DNA of 64,000 bases. It comes from Campanula takesimana. Taxonomy: Eukaryota; Streptophyta; Magnoliopsida; Asterales; Campanulaceae. The stretch lies in assembly GCA_026119855.1 (NCBI GenBank), contig JAOWBW010000482.1, forward strand, positions 868,001-932,000, written 5' to 3'. The translations under genes were made by a program, and so were the position numbers. The notes under the pieces were generated by a model. The model saw only the letters and a program-made list of their open reading frames with translations, was not told the DNA's origin and did not search any database. Below, in pieces: positions 35,260 through 46,108 of the stretch (the first letter of the stretch is position 1; each line of letters opens with the position of its first letter).

Positions 35260-36446
35260 CTAGGCCCAATCTCCCATGTATCTAATACCCATGAACCTAA
35301 CATGACCATCATGTTTAGCTTGTGGAAGTCCCTTTGTTAGTGGGTCCGCAACATTGTCATCAGTAGGTACTCTGCATATATTTACGTCTCCCCTATCAAT
35401 GATCTCTCGAATGATATGAAAACGCCTAAGTATGTGTTTGGATTTTTGATGTGCTCTTGGTTCCTTTGCTTGAGCAATAGCACCATTATTATCGCAATAA
35501 AGGTCTATTGGATTAGCAATACTAGGAACCACTTCAAGTTCAGTTATGAACTTCTTAATCCAAACAGCTTCCTTTGCAGCATCCGATGCAGCAATATACT
35601 CAGCTTCTGTTGTAGAATCAGCGGTTGTACTTTCCTTGGAACTCTTCCAGCTTACAGCTCCACCATTTAACATAAACACAAAACCCGATTGCGATCGGCT
35701 ATCATCTTTGTCGGTTTGGAAGCTTGCATCCGTGTAAGCATTTACAACGAGATCATCTTCCATTCCTCCATAGACTAGAAATGAGTCTTTAGTTCTTCTC
35801 AAGTATTTAAGAATCGCTTTTACAGCTATCCAGTGATTTTCGCCAGGGTCGGATTGGTATCTACTTGTCATGCTCAAAGCATAAGAGACATCCGGCCTAG
35901 TACAAATCATGGCATACATGATGGACCCAATTGCCGAAGCATATGGAACATCATTCATTTTCTCACGCTCATCGTTTGTCTTAGGACATTGAGTCTTGCT
36001 TAGAGAAACTCCATGTAACACGGGCAAGGTTCCTCTCTTAGAATTTTCCATACGGAATCTTCTAATGACCTTGTCAATGTATGTACTTTGGCTTAAACCA
36101 AGTAGCCTCCTTGATCTATCTCTATAGATCTTAATGCCAAGTATATATGCGGCTTCACCCATATCTTTCATTGCGAAGCACTTTCCTAACCAAGTCTTCA
36201 CAGACTGAAGTGTAGGAATGTCGTTTCCAATGAGTAATATGTCATCCACGTATAAAATAAGGAATAGCACTATGCTCCCACTAATCTTCTTGTATACACA
36301 AGACTCATCTTCGTTCTTGATGAAACCAAACTCTTTGACCGATTCATCAAAACGGAGATTCCAACTCCTAGAAGCTTGCTTCAATCCATAGATGGATCTC
36401 TGCAATTTGCATACCTTAGAATCTTGTTCAAAACCTTCTGGTTGTG
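35260..36446 (-). pseudogene. Copia2 RT (C-terminal part) and RNase H
   Basis: Frame encodes SKVCKLQRSIYGLKQASRSW, LYVDDILLIGND, LGLSQSTYIDKVIRRF, then RNase H (AYTDASFQTD, STTADSTTEAEYIA, LYCDNNGAIAQA) and the tail ADPLTKGLPQAKHDGHV. A one-base deletion near 36446 (GTGCAT against GTGTCAT in the duplicate) separates it from the upstream RT frame. Confidence 0.9.
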
Positions 36447-37901
36447 CATATACACATCCTCTTGAAGTTTTCCATTCAGGAAAGCGGTTTTGACGTCCAT
36501 CTGCCATATTTCATAGTCATGATATGCGGCAATGGCAAGCAAAATTCTTATAGACTTGATCATTGCTACGGGTGAAAAGGTCTCATCATAGTCAATACCA
36601 TGAACTTGCCTATAACCTTTCGCTACAAGCCTAGCTTTGTAAGTATACACCTTCCCATCCATGTCAGTCTTCTTCTTGAAGACCCATTTGCATCCTATGG
36701 TTTTTACACCTTCGGGCGCATCAATCAAATTCCAAACTTGATTGCCTTGTATGGATTGCAATTCGGATTCCATGGCTCCAAGCCACTTTTCCGAATCAGG
36801 AGAAGACATCGCCTCTTGGTAGGTTGACGGTTCATCATTCTCAATGATTTCTACCTCATTACTATCCGTTACGAGAAATCCATATCTCTCGGGCTCGGAT
36901 CGTAACCTACTAGATCTGCGAGTTGCTTGTGTATTTTGAACAGGTTCCACAACTCCTTGTGGTTCTTGTTCTTGTTCCACTATTGGTTCAATGTTATTTT
37001 CTGGGTCTCGAATTTCTTCATGATTTATTTTACTCCCATTGATTTCTTTGGAGAGAAACTCTTTCTCTAGAAAGACACCAGTTCGGGCAATAAACACTTT
37101 GTTGTCCTCACGGTTGTAAAAGTAATATCCTCTAGTTTCCTTAGGATATCCCACGAAAATACATTTATCAGATTTGTGTGCAAGTTTGTCTGAGACAAGT
37201 CTTTTGACAAAAGCTTCGCAACCCCAAATCTTCATGAAAGATAGACAAGTTTTCTTTCCGCTCCACATCTCATATGGAGTCTTTTGAACCGATTTAGTTG
37301 GAACACGATTTGGTGTGAAAGTAGCGGTTTCTAGAGCGTAACCCCAAAAGGATATTGGAAGATCAACTTGACTCATCATTGATCGAACCATGTCTAACAA
37401 AGTTCGATTCCTCCTCTCGGACACACCATTCCATTGTGGTGTTCCAGGTGGAGTCAATTGTGAAACTATTCCACAATTCTTTAGATGATCATCAAATTCT
37501 TGACTTAAGTATTCTCCACCTCGATCTGATCGAAGTGCTTTTATACTTTTGCCAAGTTGTTTTTCTACTTCATTTTGAAATATTCTAAATATCTCAAATG
37601 CTTCACTTTTATGTTTCATTAGGTAAACATACCCAAATCTACTATAATCATCAGTGAAGGTTATGAAGTATTGAAATCCTCCCCTAGCATTGCTACTTAA
37701 TGGTCCGCATACATCGGAATGTATCAACCCCAATAAGTCGCTTGCCCTTTCACCCAACTTGGTAAAAGGTGTCTTAGTCATTTTTCCAAGAAGACACGAC
37801 TCACAAGTATCATATGACTCGAGGTCACATGAACCTAAAAGTCCGTCCCCATGGAGTTTTGAGATACGCTTCTCATTTATATGACCAAGACGGCAATGCT
37901 A
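36447..37901 (-). pseudogene. Copia2 GAG-pre-integrase, integrase and RT N-terminus
   Basis: The frame contains HCRLGHINEKRI and CESCLLGKMTKTPF (zinc region), DVCGPLSSNARGGFQYF, LRSDRGGEYLSQEF and GVSERRNRTLLDMVRSM (DDE core), then EAMSSPDSEKWLGAMESEL, CKWVFKKKTDMDGK and DVKTAFLNGKLQEDVYM of RT. A TAG at 37899-37901 within the zinc region would be TGG in an intact copy (inference from the family pattern L-W-H). Confidence 0.9.
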
Positions 37902-38410
37902 TAAATAGGTATGATTTACATCATTAGGTTTAGATTTCTTATTTACATGATAGACACTGTCATTATTTTCATTCTTGACATCCAAGATATAAAGGCCATT
38001 AAATGAATTAGCAATACCATAAAGCACATCATTTAAGTAAATAGAAAATTTCTTATTCTCAATAAGAAACTTAAAACCTTCATTATCCAAACAAGAAATT
38101 GAAATAATATTTCTGCTTAAATCCGGAACATAATAACAATTGTTCAAAACAAGAATTAATCCGGAAGGTAAAGTGACTTCATAAGTCCCTACGGCTAATG
38201 CAACAACTCTTGCTCCATTTCCCACGCGTAGATCTACTTCACCTTCTTTAAGCAGTCTCCTATTCTTTAGTCCCTGCACATTTAGACAAATGTGAGAACC
38301 ACATCCGGTATCCAATACCCAAGAATCAGTGGTAGAAAGGAGAATATCTATCATATAGATACCTGAAGTCGACGCAGCCTTGCTGCTCTTCTTCTTCTTT
38401 TGCTCTTCCA
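37902..38410 (-). pseudogene. Copia2 aspartic protease
   Basis: The active site is SWVLDTGCGSHICLN, followed by VDLRVGNGARVVALAVGTY and NNCYYVPDLSRNIISISCL, then KKFSIYLNDVLYG. A one-base deletion near 38410 separates it from the Gag zinc-knuckle frame. Confidence 0.9.
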
Positions 38411-39216
38411 AAAAGCCTTGCAATTACGTTTCCAATGACCAATTTCTTGACAATGGAAACAGATTGCATCCTTTTGTGAATCAGGTTTTGCCTCAGAAGC
38501 CTTGGCAACCTTTGCCTTGCTTATTTTGGGTTTGACTACTTTCTTACCCTTTCCTTTGGCACTAGCCTTCTTCCCATCATGAACCAAGAGCACGGGAGAA
38601 CCTTTCTCCACAATTTTCATCTCTGCAGTTTTGAGCATCCCATGCAACTCAGAGAGATTCTTATCCATTCCATGCATGTTATAATTCATCACAAACTGAT
38701 TATAACTTTTAGGCAATGAATTAAGAATGAGATCCGTGGCTAGCTCCAATGGGATTGGATAGCCAAGTTTCTCAAGGTGCTCTACATAACCTTTCATTTT
38801 AAGAAAGTGAGGACTCACTTGTTGCCCTTCATTCATTTACTAGTAGTGAATGCAACAATGGTCTTGTACCTCTCTTGCCTAGCTTGCTCTTGAAACATGG
38901 TTCTCAACTCCACGCCTATCTCATAGGCTTCCAAATGTTCCAAACTTTGTTGGAGTTTTGAACACATAGCAGCAAGCATGAGACAACTTACATCTCTAGA
39001 ATCATTACGATGTTTCTTGTAATTGTCCCTTTCTACCCTAGGGGCAGTAGGCGGTGGTTCAGCAGGGAGAGGCCCATCGAGAATGTACAACTTATCTTCT
39101 TGCCTAAGAACGATTCTTATGCTACGGATCCAATCCATAAAGTTAGTACCATTCTCTTCGAGCTTATCCTTCTCAAGGATCGATCGCAACGACATTGATT
39201 GAGTGTTATTAGTCAT
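38411..39216 (-). pseudogene. Copia2 Gag
   Basis: Starts at ATG 39216 (MTNNTQSMSLRSILEKDKL), then NFMDWIRSIRIVLRQEDKL, LEHLEAYEIGVELRTMF and, after a one-base frameshift at about 38834, QQVSPHFLKMKGYVEHLEKL, a Lys/Ala-rich linker and a CCHC knuckle CFHCQEIGHWKRNC. Around 270 residues, normal for a compact copia Gag. Confidence 0.9.
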
Positions 39217-39382
39217 TATCTACAAATATGCAAAATTTCCAAAATTTAATAAGTACCGATTTTCATTAAAGAGATAAATAATGTATTTTTCCAAACAAAT
39301 ACTCCCACTAAATTATATAACCTTCTTATACATCCAATGTATAATATAATTTAATTGGGCTAAGATCCAACTTTAATTTAAC

Positions 39383-39413
39383 TTTTGAGTCCGCGGAGGC
39401 GGACCGCTCAAAA
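39383..39413 (-). other. Leader hairpin 1 (GGAG loop)
   Basis: Plus-strand GTCCGC (39389-39394), loop GGAG, GCGGAC (39399-39404); outer TTTTGAG/CTCAAAA (39383-39389, 39407-39413) can extend the stem with a small bulge. Confidence 0.7.
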
Positions 39414-39605
39414 ACTAAATTAATTAGGTAGACAATCATGTCAATCATATCCCATATGATTCTTAGATCCTTTTATGAGATTCTTTGAGAAATCCAATTT
39501 CAAAAAGCATGTTTAATCTCATCTTTTGCCTAGGCCCAAAACTGTTTTGACGCCTAATTAAGTCCAACCATTTTAAACGCATAGGAACCATTCAATTTAA
39601 CGCAC

Positions 39606-39619
39606 CTTGCGGAGGCAAG
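39606..39619 (-). other. Leader hairpin 2 (GGAG loop)
   Basis: Plus-strand CTTGC, loop GGAG, GCAAG; flanks GCAC...CCCACAT match hairpin 3. Confidence 0.7.
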
Positions 39620-39674
39620 CCCACATTAAATTAATGAACCTCATCTTGCTCATACATGAATAAAATCAATGCAC

Positions 39675-39688
39675 TTCGCGGAGGCGAA
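39675..39688 (-). other. Leader hairpin 3 (GGAG loop)
   Basis: Plus-strand TTCGC, loop GGAG, GCGAA. Relative to hairpin 2, two base pairs changed on both sides (C-G to T-A, T-A to C-G) while loop and flanks stayed the same. Confidence 0.72.
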
Positions 39689-39953
39689 CCCACATCAAAA
39701 TTACCCATGCATAAACAAGTGTTTTAATCATGGCATGGCAAAGAAGGACTTAAAACTTTATTTGAAGGTTCATCACATATAGCATATAACACATTTATGA
39801 GCACATAATATAAACATGTTACACATCAAGTTTAGCCACTAAATTAATCTCTATTAATTTAAGCATGATATTTATGTGTCATTAGTTTCTCTATAATTAT
39901 GAGGATGAGACTATTTCAACTTTGGTTATTATCTCCAAATCAAGACAACAAGA

Positions 39954-40243
39954 AGTGCGGTCGAACTAAGCCATTAGGCAACCACAATCCCGCACTAATT
40001 CAAGAAACCAAAAAAGTAGTCCATGTGGCCGAAACTAAGCAATAGATGGTCTCGATGAACGTAGGCCAATTGCATTCACAATTCCACATGGATCTCCAAT
40101 CATTGAATCAAGAACTTTGTTTCTTAATTTTAGCAATTATGAACTCTTCATAATTCTAACTTCGTTTTATCTTTGAAACTTTGATTGCGATCAATTTTGG
40201 GAAACACAATCTCGATGAACGCAGATTAGCCATCCAAAACTTG
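39954..40243 (-). other. Leader stem-loop family 2 (three modules)
   Basis: Module A: AGTGCGG (39954-39960) with CCGCACT (39990-39996). Module B: TCCATGTGG (40020-40028) with CCACATGGA (40084-40092). Module C: CAATTTTGG (40192-40200) with CCAAAACTTG (40234-40243, one bulge). A and B share CGAA(A)CTAAGC; B and C share CTCGATGAACG(T/C)AG in their loops, so they look like diverged copies whose stems co-varied. Confidence 0.6.
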
Positions 40244-40758
40244 AACCAATCTAGGAATCACAAGACTAAAACAAATAGGAAAATCAAACCCCAAAATCCA
40301 CACACAAACCAACTACCCAAAACCCATTCCAGATCAACAAGTTTGGACTGGTTCTGTTACTGGTTTTGTCGAATTTATCGAAAATTCCATATTCAGATTT
40401 TAACTAAAATTAGAACAAAACTTGACCACCGAGCGCCCGCCTGCAAAGGACCAGGCACCCGCTTGAATGGCCAGAATAGTATAGAATTTTAAAATTCAAA
40501 AATTTTGTCTCAAAATTATTTTTTCCCCGATTATTAAAACTTTGATCCAATCAAAAATCAATAATCGAAATAATTCAGAATCCACCATAATTTTTATTGC
40601 GATTGAATCGTGCGATTAAAGTTGGAAAAACAATAAACCACATAAAATCACAAAACACATAAACATCATATAATCCAATATTCATATCATGCTTGGCACA
40701 TAAACAATTTATATACACACAACATGATCCAAGTATTGAATTAATCAACATGAACGGG

Positions 40759-40770
40759 GCTCTGATACCA
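40759..40770 (-). other. Copia2 primer-binding site (tRNA-iMet type)
   Basis: TGGTATCAGAGC on the minus strand, one base from the 5' LTR edge at 40772. Confidence 0.92.
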
Positions 40771-40771
40771 C

Positions 40772-42282
40772 TGTTGGGTTTCCAAGTAACATGCGCAGCG
40801 GAATATAGCAATTAAAATTTTGAAACCCAAAGCCCATAGATCCGTTCATATGATTAAATCAAATACAATAACATGAATATAGGATAAGACTAACCCTTGA
40901 TGGCTATGAATTTTTTCTCTTTGGTCTTGGTGGAGATCTTGAAGCTTTATCACGAACAAATCACGAACTTTGTAAGATGATAAAATTCACCCTCTAGCAG
41001 TATCCACACTTCGAACGAATATCAAAGGAGCTTCTTTGATCTTGGTTGCTAGACCAATATTATGAAACACACTTTCACAATATAATAAAGAACTATATGG
41101 AATTTATTTGTGAATTATTTTGTTCCTCAATCAATGATATCTTAGAACAAAATAAAATCTCTCTCAAACTCTTTGAGACTCACAAAAAGCACTAGTCAAT
41201 ATGGTCTGGCCGAATTGGGGTTTTTATACACAATTAAGACCTATTCCAAATAGGAATCTTGTGCCAAAAACCTTTCCTAATCGAATTAGGAAATTTCCAA
41301 TTCGGCATACCGGGCGCCCGCCTGGTCCTACCCAGGCGCCCGCTTGTTTGGGCAGAAAGTCCAATTCCTTTTGACTTGTTCAGGCGCCCGCCTGGTGCAA
41401 TCCAAGCGCCCGCTTGGTTGACCAGGAGGCCCAGAACTTTCCAGAAATTCCTTGGAAGTCCTCCGACCCTAAATGCCAATATAGTCCTTTTATTTAAGAT
41501 TCGTTCTATTGTGTGTGACCCTCTAGGATTATACTAAGTTGGCAATGGGCTCAAACATAATCCCATAAGATATGATTAGGTTCTAGAAAACCGTCATACA
41601 TACCCAAATAGTATAACTAGATACAAGTTCGCATTCCTTTAGAATATGTCACAATCCCTTTGTCCACGATGTCATTGAACACAAGTCATGGTCAAAGAGT
41701 CAACTTGTTTTGTTCAATACTTTCTCGATTCCGAATATGTTGATAATCCAAATGACATTGATCCAATCAATTCATTTGAGTCCGGCCGAACATTTCATCA
41801 ACATCATTCCTACGAGATGCCCAAGCTTGACATCTCTCCGTGGAGGGACAAATCCATTTAGCTTATTATTCTTCCCAACGGGAATCCGATTATGCCAATC
41901 ATACCCTTTATAACTACCGTGTTAAGGTAGCGTTTGAATATGTCAAACACAATGTTCATCAAGTGGAAGACTATAATAACTTCATGTCTAAGGATTTAAA
42001 TGACATAACTAATATGAGATATATGTACGACATAGACCATGACATAAATCTCATACAGCGGGTCATGTCCAGTACCTTGTTCCAAACAAGTACCCATAAA
42101 TCTATCATGATTATCTCATGATCATTTAGCCTTTATACTAGTGCTTAAAAGGTACTTGGGACGGGGATTATTATAAGTAAACATGAACAACAATAATAAT
42201 CAAAACATCTCTTTTATTGATATGAAATAAATGATAACAATTACAACGTTTATTAAACGTGCCTAGGGCACCACTACCAACA
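40772..42282 (-). repeat. Copia2 5' LTR, 1511 bp
   Basis: TGTTGGGTTTCC to TACCAACA. TATA box TATAAAAA on minus at 41221-41228. GGGCGCCCGCC/AGGCGCCCGC words at 41311-41412 lie 83-190 bases upstream of it. Confidence 0.93.
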
Positions 42283-43820
42283 GAAAGGTCGTTAATTTTT
42301 CTATCCCTGATGTGCCTAAGTTTACTTTTGAGGCTACGCCTTTGGGTAGAAATTTTCGTATCATTTCTTATGTGAAAGCGAGAAAATTATTGCACCGTGG
42401 TTGTGAGGGGTACTTGGCTAGTGTGCTTGATGCTAGGAAAGAATCCCCTAGTTTGGAGAGTGTTCGGGTAGTTAGGGAATTTCCCGATGTTTTCTCTTCT
42501 GAGTATGATATGCCTCCAGATCGTGAGATAGAATTTTGTATAGATCTTTTGCCGGGTACGGCTCCGATTTTGAAAGCACCGTATAGGTTGGCTCCCGCAG
42601 AGTTGAAGGAGCTAAAGTTTCAATTGCAAGAGTTTCTTGATCGAGGGTTTATCCGCCCTAGTGTTTCCCCGTGGGGAGCACCGGTTTTGTTTGTGCGGAA
42701 GAAAGATGGTTCGTTGAGATTGTGTATTGACTACCGAAAGTTGAATCAGGCTACAGTGAAAAACAAGTATCCTCTACCTCACATTGATGATTTGTTTGAT
42801 CATCTTCAAGGGTCCGTTGTGTTCTCTAAACTTGATTTGAGGAGTGGTTACCATCAGTTGAAGATTCGATCTGAGGATATTCCGAAGACTGCCTTTCGCA
42901 CCCGTTATGGTCATTATGAGTTCTTGGTTATGCCGTTTGGGTTGACCAATGCGCCTGCAGTATTTATGGATTTGATGAATCGGGTTTTCCATCCCTATCT
43001 TGATTCGTTTGTGGTGGTCTTTATTGATGATATACTTGTTTACTCTAAATCCCGAGAGGAGCACGAGCAGCACTTGAGGACAGTTTTATCCATTCTTGCA
43101 AGGGAGCAATTGTTTGCGAAGTTTAGTAAATGCGAATTTTGGCTCGAGAAAGTGTCATTTCTGGGCCATGTTATTTCTAAAGATGGGATTTCGGTGGATC
43201 CTTCAAAGATAGAAGCTATAGTGGATTGGAAGAGACCCGAGTCAGTGACCGAGATTCGTAGCTTTCTGGGTTTGGCCGGGTATTACCGAAGATTTATAGA
43301 AGGGTTTTCGAGGATTGCTACTCCGATGACTCAGTTGACCCGGAAGAATGTCCCGTTTGAGTGGACCGAGAAATGCGACAAGATTTTCGAGGAATTGAAG
43401 AAGAGGTTGACTACCGCACCGATCTTGACCTTGCCTAATGGGAATGATGACTTAGTGATTTATAGCGATGCTTTGAAAGAGGGTTTGGGTTGTGTTTTGA
43501 TGCAGAACAGGAAGGTGATTGCCTATGCTTCGAGGAAGTTGACCCCTAGTGAACAGAATTACCCGACTCATGATATGGAGTTGGCGGCGATAGTCTTTGC
43601 ATTGCACAAGTGGAAGCATTACCTTTATGGAGCGAAGTTTGAGATTTTTACCGATCACAAGAGTTTGAAATATCTCTTCTCTTAAAAGGAATTGAATAAA
43701 CGACAGCGTCGATGGATGGAATTGTTGAAGGATTATGATTGTACGATTTCATATCATCCGGGGAAGGCGAATGTGGTCGCCGATGCGATTAGTAGGAAGT
43801 CTTATGTGGCTTCGATGATG
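42283..43820 (+). pseudogene. Chromovirus reverse transcriptase and RNase H
   Basis: Frame continues directly from protease after Copia2 (KVVNFSIPDV). RT motifs: GFIRPSVSPWGAPVLFVRKK, LCIDYRKLNQATVKNKYPLP, FSKLDLRSGYHQLKIR, MPFGLTNAPAVFMDLMNRVF and catalytic FIDDILVYSK. RNase H: IYSDALKEGLGCVL (the usual DAS is DAL here), MELAAIVFALHKWKHYL, IFTDHKSLKYLF, and HPGKANVVADAISRK. A TAA at 43683-43685 replaces a codon between FS and KELN, best explained by CAA-to-TAA. Confidence 0.93.
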
Positions 43821-44777
43821 GTCCGTGAGTGGAAGATGCTTGAGGATGTGCGAGATTGGTCTCCTCGTGAATCGAGGCATGGGGCTTTTTTTGCGAATAT
43901 TAGGGTATCTCCGACCCTAATTCAGAGGATAAAGGAAGCTCAGAAAGAAGATCCCGAGTTGGTGAAGATAATGGGTAAATTGAAAGAGAAGAACTTCGAG
44001 GATTTTTCTGTTAGCTGGAGTGGAGTTTTGACTTTCCGTGATCGTTTGTGCGTACCCGATGTTGGTGGAATAAAGAGGCAAGTTTTAGATGAAGGTCACA
44101 AATCGAGATATACTATTCATCCGGGTAGCACGAAGATGTACCAGAATCTGAAGCAACATTTTTGGTGGAATAACATGAAGAGGGAAATAGCCGAGTATGT
44201 TTCGAGATGTTTAACTTGTCAACAGGTCAAAGCCGAGCATCAGAGACCCGCGGGACTACTTCAGCCGTTAGAGATTCCGGAGTGGAAATGGGAGCATGTG
44301 ACTATGGATTTCGTTACGGGACTACCTCGTACCTGTAGGAAGTATGACAATGTTTGGGTAATAGTGGATAGATTGACCAAGAGTGCCCATTTCTTGCCTA
44401 TTGACATCAGATATTCGATGGAGAAGCTTGCGACCCTTTACATCGACGAGATCGTTAGATTGCATGGGGTTCCGGTTAGCATTGTGTCAGATCGAGACCC
44501 GAGGTTTACTTCTAGATTTTGGAAGGCGTTTCAAGAAGCTTTGGGTACAGATTTGCATTTTAGTACAGCTTTTCACCCTCAGACCGACGGTCAATCCGAA
44601 AGGACTATTCAGATTTTGGAGGATATGTTGCGAGCTTGTTCGATAGACTTTTCCGACTCTTGGGATTCGCACCTACCGTTAGTGGAGTTCTCTTACAACA
44701 ACTGTTATCAGGCTAGTATCGTGATGGCACCGTATGAGGCTTTGTATGGGAGGAAATGTAGATCGCCTATGTGTTGG
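43821..44777 (+). pseudogene. Chromovirus integrase, N-terminal and core part
   Basis: Zinc region: SRYTIHPGSTKMYQNL, YVSRCLTCQQVKAEHQ. Core: WEHVTMDFVTGLP, VSIVSDRDPRFTSRFW, QTDGQSERTIQILEDML, then VEFSYNNCYQASIVMAPYEA. TatN insertion at 44778 splits the frame, which resumes in phase at 53447 after the duplicated GTTGG. Confidence 0.93.
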
Positions 44778-45924
44778 TGTAGATACCCCGGGGAATCACG
44801 GCTTGGCTAGAGCGGTGAATTATCCTAGGATGTCTAACTTGTTTTTAGATTGTTTAGAGTCGCCACCTATGTTTTTAAAGGAACATAAGAAAAACCTAAA
44901 AATAGCCTAATTTATGTACAAAACCAGAGATTCGGGAGAGAAGGGTTCGGGGGTTAGGTGACGGAGTGGGAAGTACTTAAACACCCACTCCGCCCCGCTT
45001 ACGCGGGTCTTGCTACTATTGGTGTTCTAATATTTACATGTCCTTCAATTAATTAAATAGAAATGTGCTAACAATCGTGATGAGAAGAAAAGGGGAAATA
45101 AAGGGGAAATAAAATATAATTGTTTTATTTATTTAATGATAAAGGTTACATGTAACAAGTAATGTTAAAGAATTACATTAAGAGATTAAGATAAATTAAC
45201 ATGGTGAATTAAAGTTAAGATTAAAATGTAGGGAGATAACCTTAACTAACTTCAATATGTGAAGTAGTCATGTTGGTCATGTCCCATTAATGGGGATTGC
45301 ATACATCAAGAAGAAGAAAACAAAGGAAGAAAATGGAGTTGTACCTTGAGAAAGAGGACTCGGAACCTTGACTTGAAAGTGTTGTTGTTGTAATGAAATT
45401 GTTATAGAACAATTTGTGTAGACTTTTGTTACTAAGAACTCTTGTTGGGAGAATTTGTGTATAATGTAGTTGGTGAATCAAGGTTGGAGTCCAAAAAGAA
45501 GTCCAAAAAGAGGTCGAGAAGAGATCCCCTCCAATGATGGATTGGAGGGGTTTTTATAGTTGAAAGGGGATGTTTTTGGTGCCAATTCGCGGTCACAAAG
45601 AAATATTTCCCGGGTGAAATCCATGCAAAATAAGCAAGAGAGGGATTCTTGGGAGAAAATCTGTAACTGACGCCCCAGAGGCGCGCGCTTCCGGATGTAC
45701 CATCGGAAGGCGCGCGCTTCTGACCTCAAAAGGCGGAGGCGCGCGGCTTTGAAAAGGCAATTTTGACAGAATGGACTAGAAAGTTAATTCTGTTATGCAG
45801 TTCAGTCCAAAACTAACGGAATCAGTTAGGAACTTAACAGAAGTAACAGAAATTAACAAAAACAAGTTAAATAAAAATACTATGTATGCAATCGGGGTGA
45901 GAGGTCCAAGGCGGGGTGTCTACA
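44778..45924 (-). repeat. TatN 3' LTR
   Basis: TATA box TATAAAAA on minus at 45551-45558. AGGCGCGCGC words at 45677-45746 lie 120-190 bases upstream of it. The LTR holds GAGTCGCCACCTATG near its primer-site end, the reverse of the GGTGGCGACTC block typical of Tat LTRs. The purine-rich GCCGAGGGGCTC on minus at 45925-45936 is the likely polypurine tract. Confidence 0.93.
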
Positions 45925-46108
45925 GAGCCCCTCGGCGACGTGGATTGTAAAGCAAAACGCGTCGACGAAAGTAAAAACACCCGCCGAGGACATCGACAAA
46001 GAAAAAGAAAGAAAAGAAAGCAAAGACTCGATGAAAGCAGTAATTTGAAATTGCTAGAGATAGGGGTGCGCTCCCTTTGTGAGCGTCTTTTGCTGGAGTG
46101 TTGTATTG

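Larger units (their letters stand above)
31421..37043. repeat. Tandem duplication, copy 2 (5623 bp)
   Basis: Starts with GGCACAAGGC of the chromovirus LTR joined directly to Copia2 RT sequence, and ends at ...CATTGAT in Copia2, after which the full element continues. It matches copy 1 closely, with a 12-base deletion near 32167 in the LTR part. Both copies carry private substitutions, so this is not an exact repeat. Confidence 0.92.
39217..40758 (-). other. Copia2 5' leader, 1.5 kb, non-coding, with repeated stem-loops
   Basis: Between the primer site and gag there is no convincing coding frame. Small hairpins with a shared GGAG (plus-strand) loop are at 39383-39413, 39606-39619 and 39675-39688; larger stem-loops are at 39954-39996, 40020-40092 and 40192-40243. 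The stems differ but keep pairing. Two GCGCCCGC/GCACCCGC words lie near 40433-40455. Confidence 0.75.
33736..42282 (-). mobile_element. Copia2: full-length Ty1/copia element nested in the chromovirus
   Basis: Two 1.51-kb LTRs (33736-35245 and 40772-42282) flank gag, protease, integrase and RT-RNase H on the minus strand. The target duplication GAAAG is at 33731-33735 and 42283-42287. The insertion falls just after the chromovirus protease, and the chromovirus frame is continuous across the site. The lineage within copia is not assigned. By eye the LTRs differ at roughly 1.5% of positions, slightly more than the chromovirus LTRs. Frameshifts near 36446, 38410 and 38834 and a TAG at 37899-37901 inactivate it. 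Confidence 0.93.

Noticed and set aside
39389..39404. Identity of the GGAG loop with the retroviral packaging-signal tetraloop
   Set aside because: GGAG is on the plus strand, but the element is transcribed from the minus strand, so its RNA loop would be CUCC.
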